From Haliotis asinina (lineage: Eukaryota > Mollusca > Gastropoda > Lepetellida > Haliotidae): a stretch of DNA of 64,000 nucleotides. The notes beneath the pieces were generated by a model that did not search any database, was not told the origin of the DNA, and worked only from the letters and a program-made list of their open reading frames with translations. This document shows, one piece after another, positions 51,041 through 61,446 of this stretch. Made by a program: the position numbers and the translations under genes. The DNA lies in the NCBI RefSeq assembly GCF_037392515.1, contig NC_090287.1, positions 9,221,501 to 9,285,500 on the forward strand, given 5' to 3'. Within the stretch, counting starts at the first letter, position 1. Each line of letters begins with the position of its first letter.

Positions 51041-51714
51041 CCATTATTCACAGATAGTTTAATTTGCTTCTTGTTACCCTCCTTTTGAGCATCATACTAA
51101 GGTCAGGACAGGGGTCACAATACCGCAAGTGGGTGCTTGCCTGAATAAACCCTACAGTACACTGGAGGAGGATTTTGTTGTAACTCCCGACATAGGCTAC
51201 AATGTTGTTTTAGAACACACATTCAAACGGAAATTCACTATGAGTGAGTTACGTTTTAAGGTGCACAGATCACCAATAAATAGGCGAGATGTGTTTGTAG
51301 GACGAGAAATGGACTTTACACACCAGGTATGCGTACCTGTGGCGAATACTATAGACAGTCAAGGGTTTAATCACAAGGCTAACCTACCTTTCCTTTTGTT
51401 GTGAGCTTGCGTAAGTACGTGCAATATACACGTATTACTATTTGCAAATAATATGGGTTCTTCCTTACGATGACAAGGGTGGTGACGAGGAAGTGTGGGT
51501 AAATTTCTCAGCATCCAGCCTCGAATAGCATCACCATCGAATAGCATGACAAACATGTATGTTTTTTTATTTTGTTGTCAAGTCCAATTGTTGATATTCA
51601 TTAAGTTCATTCTTGGTGTAAATGTCGCGACATAAATGTTTCCACTGTCATGGGAAATAAAATATTATTTCATTTTAATTGTGGCATGTGACATGCAATG
51701 GAAGACCACCACCC

Positions 51715-51767
51715 TATATAACTGTCCTCACTATCTCCACGTGCATCCTGTTGCTCGACGTTTGCCG
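51715..51767 (+). promoter_or_regulatory. TATA box and non-coding first exon of Kunitz gene C
   Basis: TATATAA at 51715; donor GCCG|GTAGGTGTGG begins at 51768, 53 nt later. Upstream lies the palindrome CATGTGACATG (51685-51695), also present before gene D. The A/B motif ATCAATCATG is absent. Confidence 0.7.
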
Positions 51768-51901
51768 GTAGGTGTGGAGCAATTATTTCTGTTTCTCTCG
51801 TGCAAATGGCCATCGGCCGCATAAGTGCTTTCAAGATCTTCTTCGTTTCGCTACAATATTCAGCACTTGGACTAAGTACTTTTGAAGCTTTCAAATGATC
51901 A

Positions 51902-51941
51902 TGTGTGTGCGTGTGCGTGTGCGTGTGCGTGTGCGTGTGAT
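51902..51941. repeat. (GTGTGC)n microsatellite
   Basis: Six-base repeat in intron 1 of gene C; the equivalent in gene D (60834-60899) is longer. Confidence 0.95.
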
Positions 51942-52654
51942 CATGAACATTTTCGAAGATGACGTGTTAAAAGCCGACATGGCGTATGATACAATTATGT
52001 ATGCATAGCTTGTATCCTGATGTATCTTGGCTTGCTAATGATGAGGTCACCGTGTGGATATGATATTTCAGTTTCTGTTATCCAAATGTCCATCGAACTC
52101 CTACTGCTTTCAAATAATCATGCAGAATATTTTCAAATGTGACGAGTCAAAAACTGATGTATAATATGATATAATTCAGTATATCTAATTTGTACCGTGA
52201 CTTACCTCAACTTGTTAATAATGTGGTAACCGGTTTGACAGACACACCTCTTCAAAATCACAGTTCGGCACTGATTCACAAACGCGTTCTATGACATGGT
52301 CCAAATCCTTGTGAATTTTCACATGGGTTGCCAATTACTGGGATCCACACGCTTATCTATTTGCGTACATACAGTGTCATGCTATTATTGCATATGTCAG
52401 GTTAAAGGTACAGCATTCAAGGCCTCAGTAAAGCTTTAAAGACGTTTTACGGTAGAGTGTTCCAAACCTGATGCACCAGTGACTAAAATGATGTCCGATG
52501 AAATTTTGACTGCATATTTTATAAAATACGTTCTCGAAGTATTTCAGGTTAACATTTAACTGTCTGTGGGTCACGATATACTCACCTTTTCGTGAGCCCC
52601 TGATATCAATATTATTTCATAGTAACTCATAAACACATTCTCTGCCATCGTATT

Positions 52655-52740
52655 GCATGGTGACAATAACTGGATTGTCTGGTCCAGACTCGATATGCTT
52701 ACAAAAAACATACAGCTGTTTAACACTGCTGAAGGAAAAT
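52655..52740 (+). mobile_element. SINE family B fragment in intron 1 of gene C
   Basis: AACTGGATTGTCTGGTCCAG, ACTCGATATGCTTACA, AACACTGCTGA. Confidence 0.7.
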
Positions 52741-53249
52741 ATCTGCTGATGACATAATCACCACTGAACAATCGACTCCACTTTTAGCAGAGGCTTCTTG
52801 TGAATGTGGATTTTGCCGCTTCAGTTTATATTAAGTTGTTCAACGGGTTGATTGTAGAAAACCCAATATGTTACGGCTTTCTTCTCACGTTAATCTAACC
52901 AGGCATGACGCAGTAAATTTGTGAGTCGGGTTTGAAGCCGATTAACAGGATTAGACTCATCCCGTCGTGTCTGATCGATAGGGGAGGAAAACGCGAAATC
53001 AAGTCTCTGATGTTAGCCAGCGAGCGCGTATAACGCTGACAAACCTAGAAACAATCGGGGCGAACAGGGATTCAAACCCACATACACGCGTCTCTGGCTT
53101 TTCCAAGGGACGCAACTCTTTACAGCGGTGTACATCGACGCAAACGATACTGCCAACCATGTGATCCACCACCGTCATGAGGCTAAAGTGAACGAAAACT
53201 TTGAAGCCAGTTCACTCAGTGAAATGTCTGTTTAGATCACGACTGAATT

Positions 53250-53322
53250 ATGGCGTTGTCCTTCTGCCAGCTGGGTTTGGTGTTGGTATTCTTTGGTCTG
53301 ACCTCAGCCAAATATCATGATG
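53250..53322 (+). CDS. Kunitz gene C exon: signal peptide
   Basis: 24 codons plus one base, ATG GCG TTG ... AAA TAT CAT GAT G|GTAAGTAC. Nearly identical to the gene D exon at 61374; the differences fall in the hydrophobic core (VLVFF against LLLFV). Confidence 0.93.
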
Positions 53323-56300
53323 GTAAGTACGCCTTTGTAAAGTTCACTTAGCTAGTGAAAACAGCTGAGCCAATATACTACTTCCTGACCCGTGAACTCA
53401 ATAACTGACAATAGTTTAAAAATGGAGGACGCTGTTGTTTGACAAATTCAAAAAAGTGAAAGTGGAAAAAGTGAAACAAAAGTTGGTCAAGAGAAGTATT
53501 ACATTGATGTCTGTTTGTAAACCTTAACTGTCAAAGACGATGACGATCACAAAACAGTACTTAAAAAAGTTATCACGTCAAATAAAGGGCTAAAGTAGAT
53601 GTGCCACACATCTGGAATTCATGACGATCCAGGTCAAAATTGGTCTTCAGTAACCATTGCTTGTCGTAACGATATCGGGTGGTCTGACTAAGCTGACACG
53701 TGTCATCGGATCCCAGTAAGTAATAATTTTATTCATGTACATGTCACTATACAGTTACAGAGCATGATAACGACAGGAGCGTAAATGTGTAAGTAGTGTT
53801 CCTGTTGTGACTCAGTCTAAGTAAACTTAGTCTCAGTATTATTCGTTACACTCCAGGCCTATATTGAGTCTAACAAACCCCAGTAGGAGGTAGGCAAAAC
53901 TGTAGCGCAAATCGGGATGCGCAGCATAGAGAAAATGACAAGTCTTCGTTTTAGCGAGTTGAGCGAGCAAAAGTTGGCTCCCTCGTTTTCGGATCGAAAA
54001 ATATTTTTCATGTAAAAGATATCGCCACCATCAAAGGTACACTCAAATTTCCTCACTTAGTTGTGTTCTCAGATTTTCAGTGTTTAATAATTACTCACAT
54101 GAAATAAGTTTTGTTCAACATTTTAAGTGTCACTCGTTGTATTCAGATCGTTCTTTCAAATATATATATATCAGTGTCGAGCGCCTATGGCACAGTTTGG
54201 GTTCAAAATTTCTTTTTGCACGATCAGTGGTAATGGGATGGTTCGTTTCTATTGAATTCAACAACTAGACTCCACGTTCAGATGTTGACAGTTACTAGGG
54301 TCACAAATCGATTGCCTATATTCATGTGTATCATATGATGAACAGTTTACTTCCATTTTCATCTGTTTGTATCGGTGCGTCAGGATACGCACATCGCAGA
54401 TACGCACACCGCAAGCACGTGCGTATTTATTACGTGCTTACGTGTGCAAGCATAATTATTTGATATCAATTAACAAACACGCTTACAACATAACCTGGAT
54501 CTGGTAGATATTTGTTTATTTTTGTTCAATGATTTACCTGTCCCTGTCTATAGGTACAACTTGATTAGTGTTTCATCACTGCTTGAACTTCATATTATAC
54601 AAGCCCGTCGCCATATAGCTGGAATATTGCTGAGCGCGACGTAAAACTACATCTCTCACTCATTCATATTATACTCGTGATTTCAGTGTGCCAGCTGCCC
54701 AAAGACTCTGGACCATGTTATGGTTATTTCCCACAGTACTACTTCAACAGTAGGACCTGTCTCTGTGAGAAGTTCGTGTACGGAGGGTGTCAGGGGAATG
54801 CCAACAATTTCGACACTCTGGAGGACTGCAGGCGTAGATGTGGAGGTAGAGTAATGTGTAGTGATACGACACTGTGGAGGACTGCAGGCGTAGATGTGGA
54901 GGTAGAGTAATGTGTAGTGATACGACACTGTGAAGGACTGCAGGCGTAGATGTGGAGGTAGAGTAATGTGTAGTGATACGACACTGTGGAGGACTGCAGG
55001 CGTAGATGTGGAGGTAGAGTAATGTGTAGTGATACGACACTGTGGAGGACTGCAGGCGTAGATGTGGAGGTAGAGTAATGTGTAGTGATACGACACTGTG
55101 GAGGACTGCAGGCGTAGATGTGGAGGTAGAGTAATGTGTAGTGATACGACACTGTGGAGGACTGCAGGCGTAGATGTGGAGGTAGAGTAATGTGTAGTGA
55201 TACGACACTGTGGAGGACTGCAGGCGTAGATGTGGAGGTAGAGTAATGTGTAGTGATACGACACTGTGGAGGACTGCAGGCGTAGATGTGGAGGTAGAGT
55301 AATGTGTAGTGATACGACACTGTGGAGGACTGCAGGCGTAGATGTGGAGGTAGAGTAATGTGTAGTGATACGACACTGTGGAGGACTGCAGGCGTAGATG
55401 TGGAGGTAGAGTAATGTGTAGTGATACGACACTGTGGAGGACTGCAGGCGTAGATGTGGAGGTAGAGTAATGTGTAGTGATACGACACTGTGGAGGACTG
55501 CAGGCGTAGATGTGGAGGTAGAGTAATGTGTAGTGATACGACACTGTGGAGGACTGCAGGCGTAGATGTGGAGGTAGAGTAATGTGTAGTGATACGACAC
55601 TGTGGAGGACTGCAGGCGTAGATGTGGAGGTAGAGTAATGTGTAGTGATACGACACTGTGGAGGACTGCAGGCGTAGATGTGGAGGTAGAGTAATGTGTA
55701 GTGATACGACACTGTGGAGGACTGCAGGCGTAGATGTGGAGGTAGAGTAATGTGTAGTGATACGACACTGTGGAGGACTGCAGGCGTAGATGTGGAGGTA
55801 GAGTAATGTGTAGTGATACGACACTGTGGAGGACTGCAGGCGTAGATGTGGAGGTAGAGTAATGTGTAGTGATACGACACTGTGGAGGACTGCAGGCGTA
55901 GATGTGGAGGTAGAGTAATGTGTAGTGATACGACACTGTGGAGGACTGCAGGCGTAGATGTGGAGGTAGAGTAATGTGTAGTGATACGACACTGTGGAGG
56001 ACTGCAGGCGTAGATGTGGAGGTAGAGTAATGTGTAGTGATACGACACTGTGGAGGACTGCAGGCGTAGATGTGGAGGTAGAGTAATGTGTAGTGATACG
56101 ACACTGTGGAGGACTGCAGGCGTAGATGTGGAGGTAGAGTAATGTGTAGTGATACGACACTGTGGAGGACTGCAGGCGTAGATGTGGAGGTAGAGTAATG
56201 TGTAGTGATACGACACTGTGGAGGACTGCAGGCGTAGATGTGGAGGTAGAGTAATGTGTAGTGATACGACACTGTGGAGGACTGCAGGCGTAGATGTGGA

Positions 56301-59110
56301 GGTAGAGTAATGTGTAGTGATACGACACTCTGGAGGACTGCAGGCGTAGATGTGGAGGTAGAGTAATGTGTAGTGATACGACACTGTGGAGGACTGCAGG
56401 CGTAGATGTGGAGGTAGAGTAATGTGTAGTGATACGACACTGTGGAGGACTGCAGGCGTAGATGTGGAGGTAGAGTAATGTGTAGTGATACGACACTGTG
56501 GAGGACTGCAGGCGTAGATGTGGAGGTAGAGTAATGTGTAGTGATACGACACTGTGGAGGACTGCAGGCGTAGATGTGGAGGTAGAGTAATGTGTAGTGA
56601 TACGACACATTGTATTGTGTGAAATAGGTTGAGGTTGCTACTTACATATATCAATTGGGTGACCACATCATAAAAGCGTTCTATCGTCACGCCGAAATCC
56701 CGGGTTGGATTCCCCCATGTTTAGCCTGTATCAGGTGCCTCGTGTACATATTCCTGGAATACAGTGTACTCTGTATAATTCCGTCTCTTTCTATCTCGGA
56801 TTTCTCTGAAAATCGGTCTGAGATTACGGTCCCGAATTCAATACTACATATTATCATAAAATCATCTCTCTATAATCCGGACTTTCTCTATGTCGGATCT
56901 CGGACAGAAGTCTCGGCCCGACAGACTAACTTACTTTTTTGAGTGGCATTTTAGAAGTTGAGGTGTACAAATAGGACAAATTGTTATGGATAACAGACTA
57001 ACTTACTATGAAAACAAACCCTATAATCCCAACTGAGTACCATAGACAGCCAGTCGGACAATTAACGGTTAACTCGGCCCGACAGACTAACTTACTTTGA
57101 AAACAAACACTATAATCCCGACTGAGTAGCGGTACATAGCGGCACTTATTTTGATTATTGGCAACTCACATTAACCTCGGTTATTACTGAGATAACACTG
57201 TTAACTCAGTGTCACTCTCGACACCTGTTAAAAGACTTCAAGCGCCTGACATGAACATTACATGCTAAAATGGCGGACCGACCAATAAAACGTCGTCGAT
57301 TTGAGCTGCCGCTTGGCACAAAGATAAAGTTGATCGAAGATTCCGAAACTCTTCCCGAACCCCTTCAGAAAGACTTAAGCACACTCACTCAGTCAGTATA
57401 TTAAAAACGGCAAATAGTATTTTAAAAGCATGTTCGTTATGACGGACATTTTTAATACTTCAACATGTTATTGTATTACGTAACAGCAGATGACCCGTGG
57501 AGGTCCGGGGTAGAATAGGCCTTCAGCAACCCATACTTGCCATAACAGGCGACTATGCTTGTCGAGTGGTCAGGTTCGCTGACTTGGTTGACAGATGTCA
57601 TCGGTTCCCATTTGCGCAGATCGATGCTTATGCTGTTGATCACTGGATTGTCTGGTCCAGACTCCATTATTTACAGACCACCGCTATATAGCTTGACTAT
57701 TGCTGAGTGCGGCGTAAAACTAAACTCACTAAAACACTGTAACAGCAGATGAAATTTATTTTTCCAGAAAAGATAACTCTATTCATGCTGGATACATACA
57801 CATCTCCCTTTATTATTTAGGTGTAATGAGAATGATAAGATTCATTAGTATCTTTTATTTTAGGATAACCGAAAGAACATTAAACCATGAAAATAGAAAA
57901 ATGGTGTAATATATCAATGATTCAAATGATTATGATATTTACAGATTCTGAAAAATATATGCAATTTAAGACAACTTACACGTGTTACGGTTAAGAATTT
58001 ACCGTGACAAAAGACGTAAGAAATCCCCTTGTGAACCAGCAAAACAGAACAAAGACAAGTCATAAACGTTCACATTATGTATTATTATGCAACGAGAGCA
58101 AGGTATACAAAGTCACAAGTCAGTTCCACAATACTGATTTCTAGTCCAATTCAAGAGAGACAAAATCTAAGTCAATGGGACACAAGATATAATATAGCAA
58201 ACTCACTAAAGTCTCAGTACGAGAGATAATCACTATGGAGAATGTAAACACAGCGATCGATCTGACAGCAGATAATGTAGATTCAAGCGGATTTTGATGA
58301 TCAAGCGTTGCAGTGATGTATCTTCCAGTTAATATGAATGAGTGTCATTTTCAACACGGCAACCAGCCTTTCTATATATTTACTCAGTCATTTCCCGAAA
58401 GTTCGGGCACATAAGGCAATCGTCAACGCTGTAAAATGCCCTCGAATAAGTCTCCCGAAAGTAAACACATAGAAAACTAGGAGCAGATAAATTCCGGAAA
58501 ACCAGAATTCTAAAAGTGTTGACCATCTATTAAAACGAAATGTGACCCATTATATTAAATATTCAAGTCACTAAACATTGTGACCCAATGATAATTGTTA
58601 CTGAATTAATAACAAAATATACAGAAAATACACATTCGTAACACACGTTCCGTCTTTGTTACCCTGAACATCTCTTCATTATATTAAATCTAATGGTTTA
58701 CAGTGTATTAATCTATACATAGTATTCTCTCTTTAGATGTACGACATAACAATGGCACATTATCATTATTTATAATGTATGTTTCTCTGCCGCTTTCTTG
58801 TCTTTTATGTAACAGTTGCATTTGCGTGTGTGCATGTGTGGTTGTAGTCATAGCGTTGGTGGTGGTATTAATCTTTGTAAGTTTTCAACAGATCTAATGC
58901 GTGTTTCTCTCCACTTTGTGTCCAGGCGGTGACCTCTGCACTCTCCCCAGAGATCCTGGTCCTTGTGACGACGATATCCCCAGATGGTGGTACAACAAAC
59001 GCACAAACAGATGTCAGAGATTCAGCTATGGGGGCTGTGAAGGGAACGCCAACAACTTTAAAACGCTGTACGAATGTCGTTTCCAGTGTCGAAGAGGATG
59101 GACATATTAA
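53250..59110 (+). CDS. Kunitz gene C: secreted protein with two Kunitz domains (138 aa)
   Basis: Coding exons 53250-53322, 54687-54845 and 58926-59110, all joined in phase 1 with GT-AG introns; total 417 nt. The first coding exon follows the acceptor GTCTGTTTAG (53235). Signal peptide [20 protein letters not shown], linker KYHDG, domain 1, domain 2, short tail RRGWTY. Predicted extracellular. Domain 1 has Tyr and domain 2 Asp at the P1 position. The intron after domain 1 (4.08 kb) holds a 32-copy minisatellite that starts inside the exon, a pogo-like relic and SINEs; the same intron in paralogue D is 634 bp. Skipping the first donor of that intron yields a one-domain protein ending [20 protein letters not shown] plus E. 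Regulation is likely through the TATA promoter at 51715. Confidence 0.93.
53622..53718 (+). mobile_element. SINE family B fragment in gene C intron
   Basis: TTGGTCTTCAGTAACCATTG, CTTGTCGTAACGATATCGGG, GCTGACACGTGTCATCGGAT. Confidence 0.75.
54601..54662 (+). mobile_element. 62-bp 5'-truncated SINE next to the domain 1 splice acceptor of gene C
   Basis: Contains only the 3' end of family B (CGCCATATAGCTGGAATATT, GCTGAGCGCGACGTAAAACT, ending CTCTCACTCA). Perfect 12-bp target duplication TTCATATTATAC at 54589-54600 and 54663-54674. Gene D lacks the insertion at the matching place. Only 12 nt (TCGTGATTTCAG) separate the duplication from exon 2, so the branch-point zone is now SINE-derived. Confidence 0.92.
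54687..54845 (+). CDS. Kunitz gene C exon: domain 1
   Basis: [11 protein letters not shown], Tyr at P1 (CYGYFPQ), [36 protein letters not shown]. All six canonical cysteines are present plus an extra Cys at position 28 (RTCLCEKF). The exon ends TGT GGA G|GTAGAG; its last 35 nt and the donor are the founder of the minisatellite. Confidence 0.94.
54811..56608. repeat. 56-bp minisatellite, exactly 32 units, carrying a Kunitz exon end and splice donor
   Basis: The unit starts CGACACTGTGGAGGACTGCA, then GGCGTAGATGTGGAG|GTAGAG and TAATGTGTAGTGATA. Boundaries give (56603-54811)/56 = 32.0 with no indel; only a few substitutions are visible (54932 G to A; CTC for CTG at the first unit and near 56330). 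The first unit is coding exon sequence; the others are intronic. All three minus-strand frames stay open for >600 codons because the unit has no antisense stop; that is not a gene. Confidence 0.97.
56650..56760 (+). mobile_element. SINE family A fragment after the minisatellite
   Basis: AAAGCGTTCTATCGTCACGC, CCCGGGTTGGATTCCCCCAT, then ATTCCTGGAATA. Confidence 0.6.
56762..57404 (+). mobile_element. pogo/Tigger-like DNA transposon, 5' end only
   Basis: Begins TA|CAGTGTACTCTGTATAATTC, followed by CTATCTCGGATTTCTCTGAA and CTCTATAATCCGGACTTTCT, the type of terminal sequence I associate with pogo/Tigger elements (TA target). An ~90-bp internal direct repeat (CGGCCCGACAGACTAACTTA at 56913 and 57076) follows. 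The ORF at 57270 starts the transposase. The rest of the element is missing; a SINE lies 90 bp further on. Confidence 0.55.
57270..57404 (+). pseudogene. CENP-B/Tigger-type helix-turn-helix N-terminus, truncated
   Basis: A 44-codon frame: [36 protein letters not shown]. The basic start followed by a K-x-K-LIEDSE helix resembles the first DNA-binding helix of CENP-B/Tigger transposases. It stops before the recognition helix, so it is a remnant. Confidence 0.5.
57494..57738 (+). mobile_element. SINE family B copy with target-site duplication, gene C intron
   Basis: Starts CCCGTGGAGGTCCGGGGTAG, ends GGCGTAAAACTAAACTCACT plus AAAACACT. Perfect 14-bp duplication GTAACAGCAGATGA at 57480-57493 and 57739-57752. 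Confidence 0.93.
57755..58925. other. intronic stretch of gene C before the domain 2 exon
   Basis: AT-rich, no element recognised; ends in the acceptor TTTGTGTCCAG. Confidence 0.5.
58926..59110 (+). CDS. Kunitz gene C exon: domain 2 with acidic reactive site
   Basis: [14 protein letters not shown], then [47 protein letters not shown], stop 59108-59110. Six canonical cysteines. P1 to P3' is Asp-Asp-Asp-Ile, an unusual acidic loop that does not fit trypsin- or chymotrypsin-like inhibition. AATAAA at 59183. Confidence 0.93.
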
Positions 59111-59182
59111 AGCTTACACAGCCTTAAACAATGTACAGCTGTACTTCCAGCATCTGTCCAGGATAACTTGGACGTTGTAACC

Positions 59183-59188
59183 AATAAA
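59183..59188 (+). terminator. polyadenylation signal of Kunitz gene C
   Basis: AATAAA, 73 nt after the stop; the matching signal in gene D is at 63446. Confidence 0.75.
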
Positions 59189-59437
59189 ACCTGATAGATG
59201 TAATTCCTACTGTGTTTGGTGACATGTTTGGAGCCCGAAATCAACCGGTTGTTTAATGAGTCTATGTCTGTGTGTTGGTGCTTCACTGTATAATTTGACC
59301 TTTGCCACCGATTCGATGATACATGACATAAATATGCTCAGGTTGAAGGTTCCTCCAAAGATACACAATGATACTAAAAATAATAACTGCTTCTAGGACA
59401 CAAATATCACAGGTAATACTGTGTAGTTAAGTCGCCA

Positions 59438-59600
59438 TGTATAAAGCGCATAGGGCGACTAACGGTGGTTGGAGCATGTCATCGTATGTCTTTTGGGATG
59501 ATGGATCTTCATGACGTCAGTAACTATAGTGTCTAGTTCAGACTCGATTACAGACCGACGTCATATTGCCGGAACACTGCTGGCTGAGGCGTCCAAACAA
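59438..59600 (+). mobile_element. SINE family B, diverged copy downstream of gene C
   Basis: GTGTCTAGTTCAGACTCGAT, TACAGACCGACGTCATATTG, CACTGCTGGCTGAGGCG. A copy in the same place after gene D (63683-63835) shows it predates the duplication. Confidence 0.75.
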
Positions 59601-59609
59601 ACAGTATAA

Positions 59610-60600
59610 AGATTTCCTATTACCGGAGTCTTGTTTTCGTAGTCCTTTCTTCCAATACAAAGACTTCCACAAACAACTGAGCTGGAACTTCAATTGATTA
59701 TACACTCTCATGCACGGTCGTCCAAGCATATACGGTATGTCATAACGGCATGTAGATAGCAATGTATTCATGAATCTTGCTTACAAAGGCGCTTACTCTA
59801 AAGATCTAATGACCATTTTGTAGCACATGTGTAAGTTTTACATTAAAATGCATGCATATTTTACTAACGATCGATTCGTGCGATAGCCAGTTGTTGATAA
59901 ACTAATTTCAATGCACATTTTCCAATTTTTGGACAGTTACAAGATGTACTGTGATATTATATTTTTATTGTAGTTGCACCTTGAAAGATGTTTTGGAGAC
60001 GGGTGACCCACGAGCGGTTGTTCTAAGAAATTCTCACTGAGTGTGGAAACAAAAGCAATAAGCAAGATTCTTGAGGGGTACTTACAAGTTGGTGACTATA
60101 TAGGACGAGTATACAGATGGCGACTCCTTTACAGTATAACATGACGTTCAGGGCTAATTCTTGGTGCAGAAAACAATAGATTTACAAGAAGCCAAGTACA
60201 TACATGTATATACAATCATCACAGAGGAACGATCAAAAACCAGTTATAAGAAATGAGTATGCTTCATTGGAGTCGATTACGACAAATCTCTCTGTTATGT
60301 TTGTTATAGAAATGCAAGCCAGTTATGTCAAAGATGTTCCCTCTACTGTGGGAGGGACCCCACAATCACATGTAGAAAAGGATTTACACTGCTAATAAGT
60401 TTGTTTGTTTGTTTGTTTTCTGTTTGTATTTTACAGTTTCATTTGGGGCGCCCTCTTTCTTTGTTATGGGTGGGGTGGGGAGGGAGAGGTGGGAGGTTGG
60501 GGTGTGGGTGGGGTTGTCACAATCCAAATACTGACATTAATAAAGTGCACTCCTACCTGCCGCGCCGGCGTGTTGAGGTGAAACATGGAACTGTCACACT
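59610..60600. other. intergenic stretch between genes C and D
   Basis: No gene recognised; a G-rich tract lies near 60465-60510. Confidence 0.4.
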
Positions 60601-60650
60601 GTGAAATAAAATAATAATTCATTTTTAACTTGACATGTGACATGCCACCC

Positions 60651-60703
60651 TATATAAATGTCCTCAGTATATCAAAGTGCATCCTGTTGCTCGACGTTTG
60701 CCG
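60651..60703 (+). promoter_or_regulatory. TATA box and non-coding first exon of Kunitz gene D
   Basis: TATATAAA at 60651; donor GCCG|GTAGGTGTGG begins at 60704, 53 nt later, as in gene C. CATGTGACATG at 60634-60644. Intron 1 is 656 bp against 1468 bp in C. Confidence 0.7.
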
Positions 60704-60833
60704 GTAGGTGTGGAACAATTATTTTTGTTTCTCTCATGCAAATGGCCATCGGCCGCATAGCGCTTTCAAGATCTTCGTTACGCTACAATATTCAGCACTT
60801 GGACTAAGTACTTTTCAAGCTTTCAAATGATCA

Positions 60834-60903
60834 TGTGTGTGCGTGTGCGTGTGCGTGTGCGTGTGCGTGTGCGTGTGCGTGTGCTTGTACGTGTGCGTGT
60901 GAT
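60834..60903. repeat. (GTGTGC)n microsatellite
   Basis: About 11 units, in gene D intron 1; the gene C counterpart is shorter. Confidence 0.95.
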
Positions 60904-61373
60904 CATGAACATTGTCGAGGATAACGTGTTAAAAGCCGACATGGCGTATGATACAATTATGTATACATTACTTGTATCCTGTATCTTGCCTTGCTAATGA
61001 TGAGGTCGCCATGGGACCGGGTGCACTTTTTCAACCCCTGAGTATTCAACGGTTATTTGAAAACACATTATCATGATATAGTTCTCTATTCTAATGGACT
61101 TTCTTGTGATCATGAAAGGGTTTTGACGAGTCTAGAGTTTTACCACTGTCTAGAACAGATACGCTCTTCTTTAGAAATACACATCCGTATCCCACAGTCA
61201 GATGGTTCTGGCTTTTCCAATGGACGCAACTCTTTACAGCAGTGTGCATCGACGCAAACGACACTGTCGCCCATGCAACCCGCGACCGTCATGAGGCTAA
61301 AGTGAAGTTTTGTCTGTTAAAGCATTGAAGCCAGCTCACTCAGTGAAATGTCTGTTTAGATCACGACTGAATT

Positions 61374-61446
61374 ATGGCGTTGTCCTTCTGCCAGCTGGGT
61401 TTGTTGTTGTTATTCGTCGGTCTGACCTCAGCCAAATATCATGATG
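61374..61446 (+). CDS. Kunitz gene D exon: signal peptide
   Basis: Acceptor GTCTGTTTAG ends at 61359; 14-nt leader ATCACGACTGAATT, ATG at 61374, donor GATG|GTAAGTAC at 61447. Confidence 0.93.

Larger units (their letters stand above)
51640..52060 (+). repeat. 5' block duplicated between genes C and D (copy C)
   Basis: Matches 60600-61015: same TATA region, same CGTTTGCCG|GTAGGTGTGG donor, same (GTGTGC)n microsatellite, and the same GTGTTAAAAGCCGACATGGC. This is one end of the C/D segmental duplication. Confidence 0.88.
60600..61015 (+). repeat. 5' block duplicated between genes C and D (copy D)
   Basis: Counterpart of 51640-52060, with a 13-bp deletion between the CATGTGACATG palindrome and the TATA box and a longer (GTGTGC)n run. 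Confidence 0.88.

Noticed and set aside
51129..51404. 91-codon frame just upstream of gene C
   Set aside because: Non-ATG start, no recognised domain, not conserved upstream of gene D.
54683..56690. Three overlapping antisense open frames of 606-648 codons
   Set aside because: They are translations of the 56-bp array; the unit has no antisense stop in any frame, and the proteins are pure 56-residue repeats.
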